9,869 bases of DNA. It comes from an uncultured Paracoccaceae bacterium. Its GTDB lineage: Bacteria > Pseudomonadota > Alphaproteobacteria > Rhodobacterales > Rhodobacteraceae. The stretch spans positions 1 through 9,869 of the forward strand of contig CALEZJ010000300.1 of the NCBI GenBank assembly GCA_937927885.1, written 5' to 3'. The notes beneath the pieces are model-generated. The model did no database searches. It saw only the letters and a program-made list of their open reading frames with translations, and was not told where the DNA came from. A program made the position numbers and the translations under genes. Within the stretch, counting starts at the first letter, position 1; every line of letters begins with the position of its first letter. Below are positions 5,265-9,869 of the stretch, in pieces.

Positions 5265-6161
5265 CTAAGAGGGCGGCAACAGGCCCAGCAGGTCTTGGTT
5301 GCAGGCCGCGCCTGCCATGTTGCCACTGGCTGCCGCCGCCGGAGCGACCGGTAGGGGGCGGGCCAGATCACCAGCGGCAAAGATCCCCGGCACGGAACTG
5401 CGCTGGAATAGGTCCACGGTGACGAAGCGACCTGCGGGGGTTTCAGTCATCGCGCAACCCAACTCGTCGGCCAAGGACGAGGCAGGCTCGAACTTGCCAT
5501 GCAGGTAGAGGGCGCGCATCGGGACGCGGGTTCCGTCCGCCAGTTCCACCGCTGAAATCTCGCCGCCCGCGTGCAGCACCCTGGTCACCAGCCCGGGGAC
5601 GCGACGCACGCCCGCACCTTGCAGGGCGTCGGGGTCGTCCACCTTCTGACCATTTTCCAAGTAGATGAGTTCGTCGGTCCAGCCTGCCAGATGGCGGGCC
5701 TGATGGGCAAATCCTGGTCCGGTGACCAGCAGGCCAGTCGGGCGGTCGGCCAGTTCATAGCCATGGCAATAGGGGCATTGGTTGGCGGTCTTGCCCCAGC
5801 ATTCGGCCAGACCTGGGATATCAGGCAGGATGTCGCGCTGGCCGAAGGCCAGTATGATGCGCGCGGCCTTGATCACCTCGGGCCCGTGAAGGACGAATTC
5901 CCCCGAGACCCCGCTGATCCCGCTCACTCGCCCCGGCAGGTGCCGCGCGGTCGGATAGGCCAGCACCTCGGCCAATCCTTTGGCGCGGATGTCGGCGGGG
6001 GACACGCCGTCCTGCCCCAGAAACCCGTGTGAGCGGGGAGCAAAGCGGTTGCGGCCCTTCCCATCGTCGATCAGCACCACCTTTCGGCGCGCCCGGCCCA
6101 GCATCAGGGCCGCCGAGAGTCCGGCAAAACTTGCACCGATCACCGCAACGTCTACGTTCAT
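5265..6161 (-). CDS. Thioredoxin reductase-like NAD(P)/FAD-dependent oxidoreductase
   Basis: A 298-aa flavoprotein, probably cytosolic, of the low-molecular-weight thioredoxin reductase fold. The FAD-binding Rossmann motif VIGASFAGLSAALMLGRA is at 7-24. The redox-active disulfide motif CPYCHGYE is at 129-136 (C129, C132). A second dinucleotide fold, GLLVTGPGFAHQARHL, is at 143-158. The C-terminal FAD motif GIFAAGDLARPL is at 259-270. At about 25 residues after the second fold the sequence reads YLENGQ, where NADPH-using thioredoxin reductases have HRRxxxR. The electron donor and substrate are therefore uncertain; gliotoxin-reductase-type and dithiol oxidase relatives also fit. I start at ATG 6161 because AGGAG (complement of 6168-6172) lies 6 nt upstream. 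A TTG six codons earlier would bury that site. It is divergent from an Rrf2-type regulator and probably controlled by it. Confidence 0.88.
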   Translation of the reverse strand: MNVDVAVIGASFAGLSAALMLGRARRKVVLIDDGKGRNRFAPRSHGFLGQDGVSPADIRAKGLAEVLAYPTARHLPGRVSGISGVSGEFVLHGPEVIKAARIILAFGQRDILPDIPGLAECWGKTANQCPYCHGYELADRPTGLLVTGPGFAHQARHLAGWTDELIYLENGQKVDDPDALQGAGVRRVPGLVTRVLHAGGEISAVELADGTRVPMRALYLHGKFEPASSLADELGCAMTETPAGRFVTVDLFQRSSVPGIFAAGDLARPLPVAPAAAASGNMAGAACNQDLLGLLPPS

Positions 6162-6167
6162 CTTGAT

Positions 6168-6172
6168 CTCCT
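6168..6172 (-). promoter_or_regulatory. Ribosome binding site fixing the oxidoreductase start
   Basis: On the minus strand AGGAG-ATCAAG-ATG places a good Shine-Dalgarno 6 nt before the ATG at 6161. It selects this start over the upstream TTG at 6179. A -10-like TATGTT (complement of 6179-6184) just upstream would give a very short leader. Confidence 0.6.
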
Positions 6173-6182
6173 GCAACAAACA

Positions 6183-6197
6183 TAACCAAGATAGTTA
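6183..6197. promoter_or_regulatory. Putative operator TAAC-N7-GTTA in divergent intergenic region
   Basis: TAACCAAGATAGTTA has perfect 4-bp outer arms. It ends one nt before the regulator's ATG at 6199 and overlaps the -10-like element of the oxidoreductase gene. With only 37 bp between the two start codons, a dimeric regulator bound here could block both promoters. It is the natural candidate site for the adjacent Rrf2-type protein. This is inferred from position and symmetry; no second copy was found in the gap. Confidence 0.45.
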
Positions 6198-6198
6198 C

Positions 6199-6669
6199 AT
6201 GAAGCGCGATAGCAAGCTTTCCCTCGCCCTCCACATTTTGGGCCACATGGGTGCGAACCCCGATCAACTGCTGCGCTCGGAGACCCTTGCCGCCTTTCAC
6301 GACACGCATGCGGTGGTGGTCCGCCGTACGCTGGGCCAATTGCGCGCCGCAGGGATTGTCGCCGCGACCCGTGGCCATGCCGGGGGGTGGCGGCTGGCCC
6401 GTGATCCCGCCGGTGTCAGCGTGGCCGATGTCTACTGCGCGCTTGGTGAACGGCTGGATCCGACGCCCGGCGCAGGTCCGGAAAACCCGCCCACCTGTGC
6501 CATCGAACGCGCACTGCATGGTGTCTGGGACGCCGCTCTCGCCGAGGCGCAGGCTGCGCTTCTGGCGCGGCTTGCCGAAGTCAGCATTGTCGATCTTTCG
6601 GGCAGGCTTGTCGACGGGTTGGCTGCGGTGCATCAGCACAGTTCCCCTGACGCGCATCCTATGATCTAA
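6199..6669 (+). CDS. Rrf2 family transcriptional regulator
   Basis: A 156-aa DNA-binding protein. The winged helix-turn-helix spans about 1-75, beginning MKRDSKLSLALHILGHM, with HAVVVRRTLGQLRAAGIV (37-54) as the recognition segment and RGHAGGWRLARDP (58-70) as the wing, a hallmark of Rrf2 proteins. A helical dimerisation part follows (about 100-145). Only two cysteines exist (C80, C100), so the three-cysteine Fe-S cluster of IscR/NsrR is absent. It resembles the cluster-free YwnA-like branch that may sense thiol or electrophile stress. The frame is open much further upstream (5980), but that would overlap the divergent gene, and the family start is at 6199. No Shine-Dalgarno precedes this ATG, so it may be leaderless or weakly translated. 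It is probably an autorepressor that also controls the divergent FAD oxidoreductase. Read-through into ptsP, 26 bp downstream, is possible. Confidence 0.88.
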   Translation: MKRDSKLSLALHILGHMGANPDQLLRSETLAAFHDTHAVVVRRTLGQLRAAGIVAATRGHAGGWRLARDPAGVSVADVYCALGERLDPTPGAGPENPPTCAIERALHGVWDAALAEAQAALLARLAEVSIVDLSGRLVDGLAAVHQHSSPDAHPMI

Positions 6670-6695
6670 GGGCTCAAACAACCTCAGGGTGCCCG

Positions 6696-8945
6696 ATGCC
6701 AGACCGCAGTGAAAGCGACAGCCGAAAGCTATTGCGCCGCTTGCGCGATACGCTGGCCGAGCCGGTGCGCGGGCAGGAACGTCTGGATCGCATCGTCAAG
6801 CTGATCGCGGCATCGATGCACACAGATGTGTGCTCGATCTATCTGTTTCGCGACCGCGAGACGCTGGAACTCTGCGCCACCAAGGGATTGAAGGCGGATT
6901 CGGTCCACCGCACGCGGATGCGGCTGGGCGAGGGGCTGGTGGGCAGAGTTGCGCGCACGGCAACGGCGGTCAACACGGCGGATGCGCCCAACGAGCGCGG
7001 GTTTCGCTATATGCCCGAGACCGGCGAGGAGATTTATTCCAGCTTTCTCGGCGTCCCGGTGCAGCGGTTGGGCGAAAGGCTTGGCGTGCTGGTGGTGCAA
7101 TCGCGCGAGGCGCGGGCCTTTTCCGAAGACGAGGTCTATGCCCTTGACGTTGTGGCGATGGTTCTGGCCGAGATGACCGAACTTGGCGCTTTTGTCAGCG
7201 AGGATTCGGCGCTTGCCTCGCCACATAAGCTGCCGGTTATGTTGCGCGGCGGGTCCGGACAGGAGGGCACCGCCGAGGGCCATGTCTGGCTGCACGAGCC
7301 CCGCGTGGTGGTGACCAACCTCGTCAACGATGACCCGGTGGCCGAATGCGAGCGGCTTCGCAACGGCGTGGCACGGCTGCGCGGGTCGGTGGATGACCTC
7401 CTCGAAACTGCGGGCAGCGTCGACAAGGAACACCGCGAGGTGCTGGAAGCGTACCGCATGTTCGCCCATTCGCGCGGCTGGCTGAGGCGGATGGAGCAGG
7501 GTATCGAAAGCGGCCTGTCCGCCGAGGCCGCAGTCGAGAAAGAGCAGTCCGAGGCCCGCGCCCGCCTACAACAGGTGCCCGACCCTTATCTGCGCGACCG
7601 GCTGCACGATCTTGACGATCTGTCGAACCGCCTCCTTCGCATTCTGACCGGGCAGGGTGCGAATACGGGCGCGGTAATGCCGGACCGTGCAATTCTGGTG
7701 GCGCGCAACATCGGGCCCGGCGAGCTGCTGGAATATGGCAACCATGTCAAGGGCGTGGTGCTGGAAGAGGGTTCGGTCGGCTCGCATGCGGCCATTGTGG
7801 CGCGGGCACTGGCAATTCCGCTGGTGGTGCATTGCGACGGTATCACGACCGAGGCGCTGAACGGCGACGCGATCATTGTCGACGGGGACGAGGGGGTGGT
7901 CCATCTGCGTCCCGAGGAAAGCGTCGCCGCGGCCTTTCGTGACAAGATTGCCATGCAGACGCAGGCCGAGGCTCGTTTTGCCGCGTTGCGCGACCATCCC
8001 GCCGTGGCGCGCTGCGGGAGCCGTGTCGCGCTGCACATGAATGCCGGGATCATGGCCGATCTGCCGTCACTGGCGGGGTCAGGGGCCGAAGGGGTGGGGC
8101 TTTTTCGCACCGAGTTGCAGTTTCTCTTGCGCAACTCCATGCCGCGCCGGTCGGATCTGGCCGCGCTCTATGCGCGGGTGATGAAGGCCGCCGGCGGGCG
8201 TCGGGTGGCGTTTCGCACGCTCGATATCGGGTCCGACAAGGTGATGCCCTACATGAAGCGCCCAGAAGAGCCCAACCCGGCGATGGGCTGGCGGGCGCTC
8301 AGGGTGGGGCTCGACAAACCGGGCGTCATGCGCATGCAGTTGCAGGCCCTGATCCGCGCGGCGGCCGGGCGCCCCCTGACGGTGATGTTTCCGCTGGTCA
8401 GCGAGCATTCCGAATTTGTCACCGCCCGCGACTACCTGCTGCGCGAGATCGAACGCGAGGCACATCTGGGCCATCCGCTGCCAGAAAAGCTGGAAATCGG
8501 CGCAATGCTGGAAACACCCTCATTGGCCTTCGCGCCGGATGCGTTCTTCCGGCTGGCCGATTTCATATCCATCGGTGGCAATGACCTGAAACAGTTCTTC
8601 TTTGCCGCCGATCGCGAAAACGAACTGGTACGGCGGCGCTATGACACGCTGGCGATCAGTTTTGTCACCTTCCTGCAAAAGATCGTCCGCCGTTGCGCCG
8701 AAGCCGACACGCATCTGAGCTTTTGCGGCGAGGATGCCGGACGGCCGCTGGATGCGCTGGCTTTTGCCGGGGCGGGGCTTCGCAGCCTGTCAATGCGACC
8801 CGCCGCCATCGGCCCGGTCAAGGACCTGATCCTGCGCGCCGATCTGGCCGAGGTGGCGGCCCTGATCGAAACCGCCAAGCGGCGTGGTGACGACAACCTT
8901 CGCCCAGCGATGGCCGATTATGTGCGCCAGCTGCCGGTGGACTAA
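6696..8945 (+). CDS. ptsP: Phosphoenolpyruvate-protein phosphotransferase PtsP (enzyme I-Ntr)
   Basis: Transfers phosphate from PEP to NPr/HPr in the nitrogen PTS, a cytosolic signalling chain linked to nitrogen status and, in other bacteria, K+ homeostasis. The 749-aa chain has an N-terminal GAF sensor domain (about 20-165). The enzyme I N-domain follows (about 200-325). The phosphohistidine domain has GSVGSHAAIVARALAIP, with H364 as the phosphorylated residue. The PEP-binding barrel spans about 430-710, with GLFRTELQF (R471), FRTLDIGSDK (R507), AMLETPS (E606), SIGGNDLKQFFFAADREN (N629, D630) and SFCGEDAG (C677 as the acid/base cysteine). All catalytic residues are present. One change is Gly at 628 where enzyme I proteins usually have Thr (SIGTNDL). 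AGGG at 6686-6689 lies 6 nt before ATG. It is 26 bp after the Rrf2 gene, and convergent with the GNAT gene (19-bp gap, no clear terminator). Confidence 0.95.
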   Translation: MPDRSESDSRKLLRRLRDTLAEPVRGQERLDRIVKLIAASMHTDVCSIYLFRDRETLELCATKGLKADSVHRTRMRLGEGLVGRVARTATAVNTADAPNERGFRYMPETGEEIYSSFLGVPVQRLGERLGVLVVQSREARAFSEDEVYALDVVAMVLAEMTELGAFVSEDSALASPHKLPVMLRGGSGQEGTAEGHVWLHEPRVVVTNLVNDDPVAECERLRNGVARLRGSVDDLLETAGSVDKEHREVLEAYRMFAHSRGWLRRMEQGIESGLSAEAAVEKEQSEARARLQQVPDPYLRDRLHDLDDLSNRLLRILTGQGANTGAVMPDRAILVARNIGPGELLEYGNHVKGVVLEEGSVGSHAAIVARALAIPLVVHCDGITTEALNGDAIIVDGDEGVVHLRPEESVAAAFRDKIAMQTQAEARFAALRDHPAVARCGSRVALHMNAGIMADLPSLAGSGAEGVGLFRTELQFLLRNSMPRRSDLAALYARVMKAAGGRRVAFRTLDIGSDKVMPYMKRPEEPNPAMGWRALRVGLDKPGVMRMQLQALIRAAAGRPLTVMFPLVSEHSEFVTARDYLLREIEREAHLGHPLPEKLEIGAMLETPSLAFAPDAFFRLADFISIGGNDLKQFFFAADRENELVRRRYDTLAISFVTFLQKIVRRCAEADTHLSFCGEDAGRPLDALAFAGAGLRSLSMRPAAIGPVKDLILRADLAEVAALIETAKRRGDDNLRPAMADYVRQLPVD

Positions 8946-8964
8946 GACAATGCAGCGTTTCCGG

Positions 8965-9522
8965 CTAGTCGACGAAGCGCGTGACCTCGCCCTGAACTCG
9001 GTCCCAGCCGCCCGGCGCCAGATCAAGGCCCAGCACCCGCTCTGGGTTTGTCGGCGGCGGCATCACCACCCCGGGCAGCTTTGAAAAGCCAAAGCGCCGG
9101 TAATAGGGCGCGTCGCCGACCAACATCACCCTTTTCCAGCCCAGAGCGCGGGCCCGCTTCAAGCTTTCGCGGATCAGCAGGCCGGCCAAACCCTCGCCCT
9201 GATGGGTCGGATGGACCGCGACCGGGCCCAGCAGCAGCGTCGGTTGCCCTCCCACCCGGACCGGCCAATGCCGGATGGCGCCGACAAGCGCCTCGGTCTC
9301 GTCCCACAAGGTCAGGCAGAGTTCGGGCACCGGTGGCACGTCATCGCGCAGCCGATAGGACGACAGCGCCGTGCGGCCGGGGGCGAAACACAGGTCATAG
9401 AGCGCCTCGACATCCCACCAGTCGGCGGGTTCCTCCTGTTCCAGATCCACCCGCGCCTCCAGCCCCTGCCTGTCGAATCCGCCCGTAACATGCTGGGGAT
9501 GCGAGATCAAACCCCTCTGCAT
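8965..9522 (-). CDS. GNAT family N-acetyltransferase
   Basis: A 185-aa cytosolic acyl-CoA-dependent acetyltransferase. The acetyl-CoA loop is clear: [19 protein letters not shown] at 96-114 holds the Q/RxxGxG/A signature (Q108, G109, G111, A113). It is followed by [22 protein letters not shown] and the conserved PYYRRFGF (139-146), typical of the YhbS-like subgroup. The acceptor substrate cannot be told from sequence. No good Shine-Dalgarno precedes the ATG at 9522. A TTG four codons later has AGAGGGG directly before it, but too close to be convincing, so the exact start is uncertain. It converges with ptsP and diverges from the secretion gene to the right across a 116-bp gap. Family call is secure; role is unknown. 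Confidence 0.88.
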   Translation of the reverse strand: MQRGLISHPQHVTGGFDRQGLEARVDLEQEEPADWWDVEALYDLCFAPGRTALSSYRLRDDVPPVPELCLTLWDETEALVGAIRHWPVRVGGQPTLLLGPVAVHPTHQGEGLAGLLIRESLKRARALGWKRVMLVGDAPYYRRFGFSKLPGVVMPPPTNPERVLGLDLAPGGWDRVQGEVTRFVD

Positions 9523-9571
9523 GGACAGCGCCCACAGCCCTGCGCCCTGTCGGCGCCTCTTACGAAAACCC

Positions 9572-9599
9572 TTGCAAGTCAGCGTCTTTGCCGAATACT
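9572..9599 (+). promoter_or_regulatory. Candidate promoter for the type I secretion gene
   Basis: TTGCAA (9572-9577) and AATACT (9594-9599) are spaced by 16 bp, predicting a start near 9606 and a leader of about 33 nt before the ATG at 9639. It lies in the 116-bp divergent gap between the GNAT gene and the secretion gene, which otherwise shows no gene and no strong repeat. Moderate match only. Confidence 0.33.
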
Positions 9600-9638
9600 C
9601 GCCACGGTGTCCCGTCCTCGTCCGAGCTTCTTTTGCCC

Positions 9639-9869
9639 ATGACCCCCGCCCCGACCGGTCTCGCCGAACTGCAACAGGCCCGGCGCGCGGGCATGGGGCT
9701 GATTCCCTCGGCCTTCCTGTTCAGCGTCTTCGTCAACCTGCTGATGCTGACCGGTCCGCTGTTCATGTTGCAGGTTTACGACCGCGTCCTTGGGTCGAGG
9801 TCCGAGGAAACGCTGGTCTCGCTGGTGCTGCTGATGGTGGCGCTCTATTCGCTGATGGGGCTCCTGGAC
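9639..9869 (+). CDS. Type I secretion system permease/ATPase (PrtD-like), N-terminal part
   Basis: Inner-membrane ABC exporter that, with a membrane-fusion protein and an outer-membrane channel, exports RTX-type proteins. Only the first 77 codons are in the window, open to the right edge. The first transmembrane segment is at about 22-45 ([20 protein letters not shown]). It is directly followed by the very characteristic [14 protein letters not shown] (44-57) and SEETL at 57-61, then a second hydrophobic stretch (about 61-77). These match the opening of PrtD/HasD-type permease-ATPases. No peptidase C39 domain is present at the N-terminus. No Shine-Dalgarno precedes ATG 9639; M19 is an alternative start. 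The nucleotide-binding domain lies outside. Partner genes (a HlyD-family protein and a substrate) are expected beyond the window. Confidence 0.88.
   Translation, partial: MTPAPTGLAELQQARRAGMGLIPSAFLFSVFVNLLMLTGPLFMLQVYDRVLGSRSEETLVSLVLLMVALYSLMGLLD

Noticed and set aside
5980..6198. N-terminal extension of the Rrf2 regulator
   Set aside because: The frame is open, but the extension would be antisense to the oxidoreductase start, is unlike the family, and the normal start MKRDSKLSLALHILGHM is at 6199.
5821..6681. 286-codon minus-strand frame across the oxidoreductase start and the Rrf2 gene
   Set aside because: It overlaps two real divergent genes in other frames, and its sequence has no family signature.
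6729..7469. 246-codon minus-strand frame opposite the ptsP GAF region
   Set aside because: It is a mirror of ptsP codon bias and has no start signal or motif.
8946..8964. Terminator between ptsP and the GNAT gene
   Set aside because: The 19-bp gap has no stem longer than 5 bp and no T-run; transcripts may overlap or end by another mechanism.
1..9869. CRISPR arrays, tRNA or rRNA genes, insertion sequences, att sites
   Set aside because: No regularly spaced direct repeats, cloverleaf-like segments, rRNA motifs, transposase motifs or flanking direct repeats were seen.

Overview
The window reads as a chromosomal segment of a high-GC alphaproteobacterium. The family is most likely Rhodobacteraceae/Paracoccaceae in the broad sense. 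This rests on strong G/C third-position bias, protein sequences of Rhodobacter/Paracoccus character, and the dprA-topA and lysC/ptsP neighbourhoods. The assignment comes from recognition of the proteins, not from a database search. All genes look intact. I see no rRNA, tRNA, CRISPR array, insertion sequence or phage gene.

Layout, left to right. (1) Minus strand, 1-2364: the N-terminal 310 codons of topA (DNA topoisomerase I, running off the left edge), preceded by a 223-bp G/C-run-rich gap and then dprA (DNA-processing protein). (2) Plus strand, 2530-5209: a DUF1178 zinc-ribbon-like protein, a six-transmembrane voltage-gated-type K+ channel, and lysC (aspartate kinase), which ends in a strong hairpin. 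(3) 5265-6669: a two-gene divergent module, a thioredoxin-reductase-like FAD oxidoreductase (minus) and an Rrf2-family regulator (plus), with only 37 bp between start codons and a TAAC-N7-GTTA palindrome there. (4) 6696-8945: ptsP, enzyme I of the nitrogen phosphotransferase system, 26 bp downstream of the regulator. (5) A convergent GNAT acetyltransferase (minus). (6) At the right edge, the first 77 codons of a type I secretion ABC permease/ATPase (plus).

Functionally this is mostly housekeeping: supercoiling, DNA uptake/recombination, lysine/threonine pathway entry and nitrogen-PTS signalling. The accessory-looking parts are the redox module between lysC and ptsP, the K+ channel and the start of the secretion locus.

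The most interesting signals are four. Inside lysC, a GAGGAGG Shine-Dalgarno sits 5 nt before an in-frame ATG at the start of the ACT region, so a separate regulatory beta subunit may be made. The first ACT domain has a longer Gly/Ala-rich effector loop. The FAD oxidoreductase keeps the CPYC redox pair but lacks the usual NADPH HRRxxxR motif, and is probably controlled by its divergent Rrf2 partner. Several perfect inverted repeats and G-runs lie in the intergenic regions, particularly around topA. I did not find a clearly new multi-gene defence or biosynthetic system.
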